From NCBI GenBank assembly GCA_038503035.1, contig JAVSML010024698.1:318818-382817 (forward strand): DNA of 64,000 bases, given 5' to 3'. How positions within the stretch are numbered: the stretch's first letter is position 1; every line of letters starts with the position of its first letter. The notes below the pieces were generated by a model that worked only from the letters and a program-made list of their open reading frames with translations, had not been told where the DNA came from and ran no database searches. The stretch is from Crocodylus rhombifer (lineage: Eukaryota; Chordata; Crocodylia; Crocodylidae). Below, piece after piece: positions 31,079 to 40,911 of this stretch. A program made the translations under genes and the position numbers.

Positions 31079-32897
31079 TCATAGTTTCATAGTTTCAGAG
31101 TTGTTAGGGTCAGAAGAGACCTAAGCAGATCATCAAGTCTGACCCCCTGCCATGGCAGGAAAGAGTACTGGGGTCAAACGACCCCGGCAAGGTGTTCATC
31201 TAACCTCCTCTTAAAGACCCCCAGGGTAGGAGCCAGCACCACTTCTCTTGGAAGTTGGTTCCAGATCTTAGCTGCCCTGACAGTGAAGTAGCATCTCCTG
31301 ATGTCTAGTCTGAATCTACCCTCTGCCAGCTTCTGACCATTATTTCTTATCACTCCTGGTAGTGCTCAGGGGAAGAGGGACTCTCCCAATGCTTGCTGGT
31401 CCCCCTTGACTAGTTTGTAAACAGCCACTAGATCCTCCTCAGCCTTCTCCTGTGGAGGCTGAACAGGTTCAGGTCCCTTAGCTTCTCCTCATAGGGTCTG
31501 CCATGCTGCCCCAGATCATGCGAGTGGCCCGCCTCTGGACCCTCTCCATGTTGTCCACATTCCTCTTTAAGTGTGGCACTCAGAACTGGATGCAGTACTC
31601 CAACTGGGGCCTAATGAGTGTCGCATAGAGGGGGAGGATCATCTCCTTGGACCTGCTTGAGATGCACCTGTAGATGCATGACAAGGTACCACTGGCCTTC
31701 CTGACCACGTCCCCACACTGTTGGCCCATGTTCATTTTGGCATCAATAATGACACCAAGATCCTTTTCTGCCTCTGCACTGACGAGAAGGGAGTTCCCCA
31801 GCCTGTAGGTATGCTGCTGGTTCTTCCTCCACAGGTGTATCACCTTGCACTTGTCAGTGTTGAAACCCATCCTGTTCTCATCCACCCATGCCTGTAACCT
31901 GCCCAGGTCCGATTGCAGCCTATTCCTCCCTTCTAGCATGCTTACTTCTCCCCACATCTTAGTGTCATCTGCGAATTTGAACAGGGTGCTTTTTAACCCC
32001 TCGTCCAAGTCACTGATGAAGATGTTGAACAGTGCGGGCCCGAGGACCGAGCCCTGCAGAACCCCACTGCCCACATCCTTCCAGGTCGAATAAGACCTGT
32101 CCACCACCACTCTCTGGGTGCGGCCCTCCAGCCAGTTAGTGACCCATCTGACTGTGTAGGTACTGATGTCACAGTCTCCTAGTGTTGAAGGCCTCCAGTG
32201 TCTCCAGTGTCAAAGGCCTTCCTAAAGTCCAGAAAGCCTAAGTCCATCGCGACACCTGCACCCAAGGATTTTGTGACCTGGTCACAACACCAGGTTGGTC
32301 TGACAGGACCTGCCTCTAATGAACCCGTGTTGGTTGCCCCCAAACATAATGTCCCCTGCTGGCCCCTTGCAGACATACACCAGGATAATTCCCTCAAAAA
32401 GCTTACCCAGGACTCAGGTAAGACTAACTGGCCTATAGTTTCCAGGGTTCTCCTCCCTCCCTTTTTTAAAAATGGGAACCACGTTGGCCCTTTTCCAGTC
32501 CTTTGGCACAATGCCAGAGCACCATGAATGCTCATAAAGCCATGCCGGTGTCTCGCAATGACCTCTGCTACTTCCCTCAGCACTCTGGTGTGGAGGTCAT
32601 CAGGACCTGATGATTTAAATACGTCCAGTCCCTCCAGAAGTTCCCTGACTAGGTCCTCTCTGACCCTAGGCCTGGGTGCACCTCCCCTGGGGGCTACAGG
32701 GGTCCCAATGGCGGGGATGACCCAGTCCCTGCTCAGAAAAATGGAGGCAAAGAAAGTGTTAAATAGGTTAGCTTTTCTGTCTGGTGCGACGACCAGATTT
32801 CCTAGCGTGTCCTGCAGAGGCCCCACTTTACCCGGTACCTTCTTTTTACCCCTTATGTATTTAAAAAAGGACTTCTTATTGTCCCAGGTCAGTTGAC
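31079..32897 (-). mobile_element. CR1 LINE inserted in the non-CR1 LINE
   Basis: On the minus strand it runs from NKKSFFKYIRGKKKV (about 32890) through the RT: FKSSGPDDLHTRVLREVAEV, motif A FLDFRKAFDT (about 32230), motif [15 protein letters not shown] and intact motif C FADDTKMWG. It continues with DKCKVIHL, the C-terminal region and a 3' UTR ending at 31079 in tandem TCATAGTTTCATAG (ATGAAACTATGA on the sense strand). The endonuclease is missing through 5' truncation. Several frameshifts break the RT between motif 2 and motif B, though motif B to LEYCIQF is one open frame (31580-32110). It is younger than the LINE it interrupts. Confidence 0.93.
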
Positions 32898-33112
32898 TCC
32901 AAGCAAAATGCTGATGATGCTTTAGTGTGTGCTCACTCAGAAGCAGACCTTCAGTCAATCACTGACATCTTTAGAGGCATACAAACAAAAATGGGACAGA
33001 TGCTTAATATTCAGAAGATTAAGGTCATCCACCAACAAGTTCCGTAGCTCTGGTAATCCAGATCCATGGTGAGACTTTGGAGAACACTGAGTATTTGTTT
33101 TACCTTGGAAGC
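32898..33112 (+). mobile_element. non-CR1 LINE, segment 2 of 3 (RT motif C)
   Basis: Right after the CR1 insertion the host LINE resumes with AATGCTGATGATGC, encoding NADD (YADD-type motif C). SEADLQSITDIF follows, then a KVIHQQ segment and 'GETLENTEYFVYLGS'-like codons, until 33112, where an LTR-like insertion begins. Compared with related LINEs, about 20-30 residues between motifs B and C seem to be lost around the CR1. Confidence 0.78.
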
Positions 33113-34278
33113 TGTGGCAGGGGGGGCCATCTCAAATTCCACCTTTTGTGTGGCCTCTAGCATCCACCGCACACACACTGCCTCTTTGGGCCTCTCAGAT
33201 ACCACCCTTTCTCACAGGGCCTCTTGTACTCTGCCTGCTCTCACCAGGCCTCTTGTGTACTGTGCACTTCCTGGACCACTCTCAACTTGCCTTACTCTAG
33301 ACAGTGCTTCGGGTCTCTTTTGGGCCCTACTTACACAGCACTTGGGGATTCACTACTCACTCTCCAACCAAGCGTGCATGCAGCACTTCAGGCTGCCTTC
33401 CCTGGCCTTACCCTATGTGCCCCATGGCCTTATGCTATAATCCAGGCTGAACTCAGCCACTGGCCCCTCTCACATAGCACTTCAGGCCACAACCATGCAC
33501 CCTGCTCTATGCAGGCCTTTTGTCCCCTCCCTGGGGCCCCACAATCTCTCTCTGCGCCCTCCCTGGGGCCAACCTTTCTCCCTGTCCCCTCACTGGGGCC
33601 ACTGGGGTTTTTCACCCTAAGGGGCTCAAGTGGCTACCATCATGCCTGGCCCCCCTAACTCTGGGCTATTCCACCCTATGGGGCTCAGGTGCCTAATGCT
33701 GTGCCTGGCCCCTACCACTGAGGTCTTCCACCCTGTGGGTTCAAGTGCCTGCTACCATGCCTCGCCCTTACCACTGGGGTCTTTTACCCTATGGACTCAG
33801 GTAAATCCTCACTGGGCTTACCTGGCCCTACTCCCCACCAGCGTTAATAAGCCACCCACAGGTGGGGGCTGAGGTTTTCAGGCACCCCTACTTGCCTTCA
33901 CTCAGGCAGCACCTGGCCTGGGATTTCTGGGGGACTGTCCTGCCATATACAGTCCCACCAGGCCACCCATCCCCAGCAAGGCATAGTTTACAGTCATATC
34001 CAGGAGCAGGAGCCTCCAAACCTTCCCATAGCTTCTGTCTTTATCTCCAAGCTGTTCCTGAGCAGCTGCTGACCCAGTGTTGTCTCTCCAGATGCTGGCA
34101 ACAAACTGTTGCTCCTTAGGACCTGGGTTAAAATGGAGGCTGCTCTGCCCTCTCCTCCAATCCCAAGGCCCTCCTAGGTTCATGTGCTAGCCTCATCGAG
34201 GCTAGCACACACCTGCCGGCTGCCCTCCTGCCAGATCCAAAACCTGGAAGTGGCAGGCACCAAAAGTACTCCGCCACA
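33113..34278. mobile_element. putative solo LTR inserted in the LINE
   Basis: Begins TGTGGCAGGGGGG and ends CTCCGCCACA, so it has TG...CA termini with a 6 bp inverted repeat. It is flanked by GAAGC (33108-33112) and GAAAC (34279-34283), a 5 bp target duplication with one change. Removing it restores the continuity of the LINE (compare 63508: CCTTGGAAACTGTCTGC). No internal retroviral genes. No clear TATA or AATAAA, so orientation is open. The terminal TGTGGCAG is shared with the LTR at 35322-36354, but the interiors differ. A non-LTR origin is possible. Confidence 0.55.
33600..33805. repeat. ~57 bp tandem repeat, about 3.5 copies
   Basis: Units start near 33604, 33663, 33720 and 33776 and share 'GGTCTTCCACCCTRTGGG-CTCAGGTGCCTRCTACCATGCCTGGCCCTTACCACTG' in degenerate form. 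Lies inside the putative LTR at 33113-34278. LTR U3 regions often carry such arrays. Confidence 0.75.
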
Positions 34279-35062
34279 GAAACCATCTCTCACAGAAGGC
34301 TGACATCAACAAAAAAATCCAACATCACCTCATATGTGCAAGTGCAGCCTCTGGATACCTGAAGAAACAGGTGTCTGAAGATTGCAATATCAGATCTGAA
34401 ACCAAGTTCTTGTTCATCAAGCACTCATTATCCCCACTTTGCTGTATGGAGCTGAGACATGGACAATGTACATAAGACATCTAAAGTTGTTGGATAAGTG
34501 CCATCAACCCAGCCTGCAAAATATCCTCTGAATCTAGTGAGAAGATGGATGCACCAATGTTAGCACCCTCCTGCAAGCAAATATCATGAGTACTGAGGTG
34601 ATGATCATCTGACAAAAACTTTGTTGGGCTGGCCATGTCATCCAGATGTCCAGCTCCAAACACCTGAAGCAAATTTTATTCTCCCAGCTCAGAGGAAGGC
34701 AGAGAAAGTGCTTCAGGGACATCCTCAAGGCCAACTTTAAAAAATGCAACATTGATATCAACTCATGGGATAATACTGTCCAGGACTGCCCCATATGGAG
34801 GAAGAGTCTCCTGCAGGGACCTCAGTACTTTGAAACTTCACAAAAACAACAGGAGATGGAAAACTGGGGGTGGCAGAAACAGTATGTCATGGACCAAATC
34901 AAGAATCCAGTGCCACCCACCCCACATGTAAACATGTCTGAGATGCAGTAGAATCTGTCAATCCCAGATAGGCCTCATCAGTCATCTTCATACACACAGA
35001 AAAGACAACCATGGAACACAATCATCCCTGACTGTGAGGGATTGCCGAAGAAGATACAATAA
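34279..35062 (+). mobile_element. non-CR1 LINE, segment 3 of 3 (C-terminal)
   Basis: Continues the LINE after the LTR-like insertion: SHRRLTSTKKSNI, YGAETWTMY (YGAETWT is a common C-terminal RT-thumb motif), LGWPCHP (frameshifted WAGHV), ILFSQLRGRQRKCFRDILKANF and IDINSWDNTVQD. Multiple stops. It matches 63450-64000 closely (for example CTGTATGGAGCTGAGACATGG against CTGTATGGAACTAATACATAG). The end is near AAGAAGATACAATAATGG. Confidence 0.8.
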
Positions 35063-35321
35063 TGGAGTTCCTTTTCTAGTCAGTCTTTGTGCAGTGAGTT
35101 TTTGGGGCATGGGTTCCTTGCCCAGGTTTTGCCTATATCGTTAAAAGATTTTTAGGTGAGGAAAGGATTGCAAAGAGAGTCTATTATTAAATGGACATCC
35201 AGTGAAACACACACAGCACTAGCATGAAGTATCTTGACATAGAGGTAGGCAGCTACATGCCAAACTGTTTGAACTTTATATGTATGTGATTTAGACACGT
35301 GGACCCAGATTGAGTACAAGC
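35063..35321. other. spacer between LINE end and solo LTR
   Basis: About 260 bp without recognisable features, ending in CAAGC, the left copy of the LTR target duplication. Confidence 0.5.
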
Positions 35322-35681
35322 TGTGGCAGACTACCATCTCTGCCTCTCCCCAAACTCTGCTATCTGACAATTTGGTTACCATGGACACTGCAGAGGGCAG
35401 ATACCTCTGGCCCCATCAGCTTCAGATAACCCTGAGCTGTAACCTGAGCTGGATACATTCCAGAGGGAGGGGGAAACCTACTCTCTCTGCCTACATGACT
35501 GGCTTCACACACCTGTGTGGAGGCTTAAACTCCCTATTGTTCTAAGCAATATCATCATGACTAGAAGGGGACTAGAGACCCTGCCAATCTACCCAGCAAC
35601 CAGTGATGAATTTCAAATTGGTTGGCTGGCAGCCAACAGTTGCTGGCCTTCATTGGATCAGGTAAATGAGCTCATGAGGTC

Positions 35682-35689
35682 TATATAAG
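35682..35689 (+). promoter_or_regulatory. LTR TATA box
   Basis: TATATAAG about 360 bp inside the LTR, in the expected position between U3 and R. Confidence 0.6.
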
Positions 35690-35986
35690 TTAAGGACTGT
35701 CCAGGAGGCAGGGCAGCAGCCAGGATGAGAACTCTCAGAGAAACTGGACCAAATGAAACTTGCTCTCTCTCTTGAAACTCATGTTCAGTAAACTGCTTGC
35801 CTCCAGAGGGAATCTCCACCTGCTTCTGGATAATACTTTTGAGTAAGCTACTTGAGATCTAACTAGATATATAGCTTGCAGTAACACACATGCTTAATAA
35901 AAGGCTACTATGCCACTGTTTGCTCTAAGGTATTTCTCTGATATTACTCTACCCTGTACCCTATTCCAAACCTACTCCTTGTAACC

Positions 35987-35992
35987 AATAAA
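35987..35992 (+). promoter_or_regulatory. LTR polyadenylation signal
   Basis: AATAAA preceded by TTGTAACC and followed by a T-rich stretch (GTTCTCCTTTGT). A second AATAAA lies at 35896. Confidence 0.6.
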
Positions 35993-36489
35993 GTTCTCCT
36001 TTGTACCTAGCAAGACAGATTTATTGGGAGGGGTTTAGACCATGCCTTGAGGTCCCCTTGGTTTGGCTGACTAAGGGAAACCACTATTTGTGCTTCAGAC
36101 TGAGGGAAGCATCCCAAGTTCTTACAGTAAGTCAGGTACCCTCAAGGACTACTAGGCCTGTGTTTCCCAAAGGGTGCAAGTCCAGGATAAGTCCAGACTC
36201 AGGGTGGTGTTACCCCGAGGCTTGTGGGGGTTCTCCAGGAAATGGGTTGGCTGCATGTGAGGTGCCCCCAGGGAGGCACACGGAGCCTAGAAGGTGGTCG
36301 GGCACAGTGAGGTGGGTGGCTCAATGCAGGAGCACCCCCTACTGGCCTGCCACACATGCCATATTTTTTTATGGAGGTGGGAAAACATGGACCTCTATGA
36401 CAAAGTCATCAACAACTTTAGTTGTAGTTTGTAGAATAAATGGATGATGGATAGATGGGGCTGTTTCTCAGAACTGCTGTGGTTCATAT

Positions 36490-37197
36490 AACTCTTGTCA
36501 GCACAGAGGCAGAAAAGGATCTTGGAGTCATCATTGACTCCAAGATGAACATGGGCCAGCAGTGTGGGGATGCAGTCAGGAAGGCCAACCATACCTTGTC
36601 ATGCATCCACAGATGCATCTTAAGCAGGTCCAAAGAGGTGATCCTACCCCTCTATGCGGCACTGGTCAGGCCGCAGTTGGAGTACTGCGTCCAGTTCTGG
36701 GTGCCGCACTTCAAGAGGGATGTGGACAGCATGGAGAGGGTCCAGAGGAGGCCACTTGCATGATCAGGGGACAGCAGGACAGGCCCTATGAGGAGAGGCT
36801 ATGGGACCTGAACCTGTTCAACCTTCACAAGAGAAGGCTGAGGGGGGATCTTGTGGCCTGTTATAAACTAGTCGGGGGGATCAGCAGGCATTGGGGGAGT
36901 CCCTGGTCCCCCGAGCACTGCCACGAGTGACCAGGAATAACGGTCACAAGCTGGCAGAGGGTAGATTTAGGCTAGATATCAGGAGGTGCTACTTCACAGT
37001 CAGGGCGGCTAGGATCTGGAACCAACTTCCAAGAGAAGTGGTGCAGGCTCCTACCCTGGGGGGTTTTAAGAGGAGGTTAGATGAACACCTTGCTGGGGTC
37101 ATTTGACCCCAGTACTCTTTCCTGCCATGGCAGGGGGTCAGACTAGATGATCTGCTCAGGTCCCTTCTGACCCTAGCAACTATGAAACTATGAAAAT
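36490..37197 (+). mobile_element. CR1 LINE 3' portion
   Basis: Encodes the RT C-terminal part from [21 protein letters not shown] through [34 protein letters not shown], a frameshift near 36748, and RLDIRRCYFTVRAARIWNQLPREVVQAPTL. The 3' UTR CAGACTAGATGATCTGCTCAGG ends in ACTATGAAACTATGAAA. It is strongly similar to the CR1 at 31079-32897 (same subfamily, opposite orientation). 5'-truncated, so no catalytic RT motifs remain. Confidence 0.92.
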
Positions 37198-38278
37198 ACA
37201 AACAGTAATAGTTCCATTTGTACACCCTGCCTAGATACTCCATGGGATGAGAAAAAAGGGCAGAGGTGTTTATGGCAACAAGAGTCTGATTTCAGAATGA
37301 AGTACAAAAGTCCTGTTTGAGGATAAAGTGAACAGTCTCAATTTACACTCAACATGAATCCAAAAGAAGTCCTGAATTTGTTGTGGAGACAACTGTAGAA
37401 AAGCTAAAAGCATAGACTGTATGGGAAAGGGCACTAAAAGGACAGTAGAAAATGAGAGGCAGTTTTCAAGACACAAAATGACCTGTGGGCCTGTTGTAAT
37501 CCTATTGTTGAAAGTTAATAGAGCTGTACAGTAGTAGATGACAGAGTTGGCTGACAGTTCTAACAGCAAAACCAGAACAGTTTTTCTTCTGACTTCAAAC
37601 CATGAACTCAAATGCTGAAAGAGGCATTGAAAGTGCAGACCATGGCAACTAAACTTTCCAGGATACAAATATCTCTTCCTTTCTGCTTCTCTAACATAGC
37701 CAGCCAGTACACAGGAGGCTTATTTTAGCCAGGCAACAAAAAAAGGAAAGACAAACAGCCTTTCAGTGTCCTCTCAATCTGTCTTGACAGAACTGTAAAC
37801 AGAAGCACGAACAAGCACAAGTACTAACTCTCTCTTGTGTATTACTCCAGAGGTGTAACTTTAAATTTTGGTGCCCAAGGGGCGAGGATTGGGGGAGGGG
37901 GCAGACAGAGTGCACAGGAGGCTGCTGCTTCAGCACAAGCTCCCCTAACATGGGCTGTGACAGCAGCACAGGCTCCCTGGGAGGTGCCATTCTACTGTCC
38001 ACTCTGAATTGGTGCCTGGGGCTAGTGCCCCAGACACCTTCCCCCAAGTTTATGCTACAGTACTACTTTCTTTGGAGTACTGCTCTGGTCCTCCTCCATT
38101 GTCTTCCTTCCTGACCTGAAGTTTTTCTTGTAAATTTACAGCCTTTGCACACGTGTGTGTGCACATATGTATGCATTTGTATATGTACATGCAGACAAGA
38201 GCATATGTGTACCTACTCCTCAATACCTCCCCTCCCCTCCTTTTATCATAGTTCTTCCCTGAAACCACTATACTATTA
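37198..38278. other. unassigned sequence
   Basis: No gene recognised. 37850-38050 is moderately GC-rich (GGGGCGAGGATTGGGGGAGG near 37880), and TGTGTGTGCACATATGTATG near 38153 is a degenerate TG/TA microsatellite. Confidence 0.4.
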
Positions 38279-38584
38279 CAGTAAAATCCCTGGGATTTTA
38301 TTAACCAGCACACTCTAGTAACTGGAATTGCCGGCTGGCAGGATTCAAGGGGGGAGCTGGGGAAAGCTCACATGCAGCTGCCGCTACCCACCACATTGTG
38401 CTGCTGCCTCTCCATGTCTAGCTGCTGCCATCCCCCCAGCCTCTGCTCTGCGTGCAGCCACTGCCACCCCTTCCCCACTTCCGCTCCGTGTCTGGGTGGA
38501 AACCCTGTGCTCTCAGGTAACCATCATTTTTATATTACTGGCACCCGCATTCCCCACTTGTGCCAGTTATCAGGGATTTTACTG
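38279..38584. mobile_element. pogo/Tigger-like MITE
   Basis: Perfect 14 bp terminal inverted repeats, CAGTAAAATCCCTG...CAGGGATTTTACTG, each flanked by TA (38277-38278 and 38585-38586). This is the TA duplication of Tc1/mariner/pogo elements, and CAGT(A/C)AAA-type ends are typical of Tigger. The interior has further imperfect end symmetry (TTAACCAGCAC / GTGCCAGTTATC) and no transposase frame. It ends 12 bp before a hAT element. Confidence 0.8.
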
Positions 38585-38596
38585 TATCTATTAGAC

Positions 38597-38969
38597 TAGG
38601 GCTGTCCAACTAGTAGCCCACAGGCTGCATGCAGCCCATGAGAGGTTAAACTGAAGCCCCTAAGTTCTTGCCCGGCCACAGGGACTCGAGTCACCCTCTG
38701 TCAACTTCCCCTTCCTGCCCCTGCCCCAGAGGATGGGGAGATTACGGTGCAGTAGGAGGTGCCCTGCATGCAGTGTAGTGGTGGAGGCACATGGAGAGCA
38801 GCAGTGGGGGAGTATACAGTGCAGCATGGAAGGGGCACCTGGGTTCGCAATGTACCGCAGGGGATGGGACATGCAGCATCTGGGACCCATGGCCCCCACT
38901 GGTGTGGCCCCTGCAAGCGTGGCCTGATGGGCACGCAGCCTCTGGCCACTTACAAGTTGGACAGCCCTG
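38597..38969. mobile_element. short non-autonomous hAT element
   Basis: Starts TAGGGCTGTCCAACTAGTAG and ends CTTACAAGTTGGACAGCCCTG, inverted repeats of at least 14 bp. The flanking octamers TATTAGAC (38589-38596) and TATTAGAG (38970-38977) agree at 7 of 8, the hAT signature. The 373 bp interior (GCATGCAGCCCATGAG, GTGCCCTGCATGCAGTG) has no transposase. Inserted at the border of the Tigger-like MITE. Confidence 0.85.
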
Positions 38970-38977
38970 TATTAGAG

Positions 38978-39944
38978 AAACAATAGAGAGCAAGCTCCAT
39001 TGTGTAGTTAGGATAATGAGGGGATGGGACGGAAAGATAGAAAAGGAAAAATTTCAGATTCATCTTTCTCTTGTATTATTTTTACCAATCAGAAATTAAA
39101 TCTGTATTAAAAATCAAACACTGGAAGACAGGAGTACCTGACTGGAAGACAAGTGTTCATGCTGGTTTGGCTGGAACAACCCTGGAACAGGAACATAATC
39201 CATAAATGAATAGGCAAAGCAGGAAGTGATAAGGCTAAGTGTTGTCCAGGCAGACTAACAGGGAACAGGAGACAGGGAAAAGTCACCTAAACTCCCCTAT
39301 TCCTTTTTCTGCCTTGTTAATCCCACCTCTCAGCTATGGGAGATTCTGTTCTCCATTCTGCTGCATTAGTCCGCTTTCCTCAAAAGGAAACAATCTCAGC
39401 ACTCTCAACAACTAATGAATCCTTGAAGAAACCCAGAATCACTGGGCCTTACAAATTCCATTAATGATCCTATTAACCCAGTCAAATCTAGAAGCAGAAT
39501 ACATAAACTTGTCTGACAGCTGTATCTGATAAGCAGGAGAGGAGTGTACCTGTGGCAGCTAATTACTTTAAAGATCTTTCAGACTGATGGCATACACCTG
39601 AGTTGTGAGGTTTGGGTATGGAAACTGGGCTCTTGGCACTTAGCAGTAGAAAGTGGGATTGTGTAGTGGCCTCCTTTCACCAAGGGAGTTGGAGCCATCT
39701 GATATGGCCCCCAAAACATATTAGGTTTCAACTAGGATGATCATCAGCTTGCAAGGTTCTTATGTTGTCCTTGGCAGAACTTCAAAGTGGCTGATTTCCC
39801 TGGGCAGGTGAGGTGCCACTCCTTTTTCAGGACTGCAGCTCCTTTAGCCCAGCTGCTTTGAGCAGTAAGGGGAATTCAGTTTGCATTCCCTGCACTCAAA
39901 TGGCTAACTATTGATAGGAACATGTATTTAGTCATACTAGGTAT
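38978..39944. other. unassigned sequence
   Basis: AT-rich with a short direct repeat (CTGGAAGACA near 39121 and 39140). No gene or repeat family recognised. Confidence 0.4.
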
Positions 39945-39952
39945 TCAGTTAC

Positions 39953-40741
39953 TAGGGGTGTGTGAAGAGGGCCCTATTCAATTTGGATTCAGATTTGGCC
40001 TGAATCAGGGACAGCTATTTGATTAGTTGATTTGGATCACTGCGCCGATTCTATTTGGCTGAATCTGAAGATTTGATGCTGATTCGGAGAATCAGCAATT
40101 TGGATATAGACACAGCTTTAAATGTTTTTTCTATATGCCTCAAGGTACCAGCATGGCTTGTGAACACTGTGACGCTGGGGCGCATGGAACATCCCACAGG
40201 AGTGCGGGGGGGGGGGTCCTCCATGTGCTCAGCGGTGAACCTAGAAGTGGACCCAAAGTACTTCCAGTCCACTTCTGGGTCTGCTGGGAAGTGCACAGTG
40301 ATTGGCTGTGGGGGGACCCCAGGTGCTCCCCACAGACCTAGGAGACACCAGTCACTGAGCAGGGAGAGTGCAGGGGGTCCCCCTGCACAATCCCTGGAGG
40401 ACCCAGAAGTGGACTGGAAGTGCTTCTGGTGCACTTCCAGGTCTGCTGCCGAGGGTGCTGGGGAGCCCCCCGTGCTTCTGTGGGACACTCCATGCACCCC
40501 AGCATTGCAGCACTCATGAGCTGCCTGCTACCTAGAGGTATGCAGAAAAAACATTTAAAGCTGTGTCTATGTCAAAATCACTGAATCTTTCTGAATCTCT
40601 CCAAATCAATTCAGAGGGTTCCAATTTGATTCAGAGAGATTAAACAGTCCTCTGATTCGATTCAGATTCGGAGATTTGGTCACCAAATTGGGCCAAATCT
40701 CTGCCGAATCAAATCACGGACTAAAACTTCTCACAGCCCTA
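39953..40741. mobile_element. fold-back non-autonomous hAT element with exact 8 bp duplication
   Basis: Starts TAGGGGTGTGTGAAG and ends CTTCTCACAGCCCTA. The flanking octamers are identical, TCAGTTAC at 39945-39952 and 40742-40749. The element is a near-complete palindrome: the left block ATAGACACAGCTTTAAATG (about 40105) is mirrored by CATTTAAAGCTGTGTCTATG (about 40552), and GCTGGGGCGCATGGA is mirrored by TCCATGCACCCCAGC. Its right end, reverse-complemented, matches the left end of 28673-29687 over about 100 bp. No transposase, so it must be mobilised in trans. Confidence 0.92.
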
Positions 40742-40855
40742 TCAGTTACAATAGATATATTGTGTCCATTTACAGGGAACTCTCTAGGCCTTGTGACTTA
40801 CACCCCAACCCTGTGGGAGTAAACATACCAGGTTTCCAGAGTAACTGCTTATTAC

Positions 40856-40911
40856 CATCATGATTATACATCTCCTCTCCTATGCACAGGACAGAGAACT
40901 GTGTTCCATTT
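40856..40911. repeat. left copy of 56 bp duplication around a CR1
   Basis: CATCATGATTATACATCTCC... to ...CCATTT. It matches 42545-42600 at 48 of 56 positions by eye. It sits exactly at the 3' side of the minus-strand CR1, so it is read as a long target-site duplication. Confidence 0.75.

Larger units (their letters stand above)
35322..36354 (+). mobile_element. solo LTR of an endogenous retrovirus-like element, ~1.03 kb
   Basis: Begins TGTGGCAGAC and ends GCCTGCCACA, an 8 bp terminal inverted repeat with TG...CA ends. Flanks are CAAGC (35317-35321) and CATGC (36355-36359), a 5 bp duplication with one mismatch. Inside, in plus orientation, lie a TATATAAG box at 35682 and AATAAA signals at 35896 and 35987, in the U3-R-U5 order of an LTR. 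No primer-binding site plus gag-pol-env follows, so it is a solo LTR left by recombination between two LTRs. Confidence 0.8.

Noticed and set aside
32528..32896. Plus-strand open frame of about 120 codons
   Set aside because: It is the antisense of the CR1 RT region on the minus strand.
36001..36447. Open frame of 148 codons
   Set aside because: It lies mostly in the U5 part of the solo LTR and runs past its right end. No protein family is recognisable.
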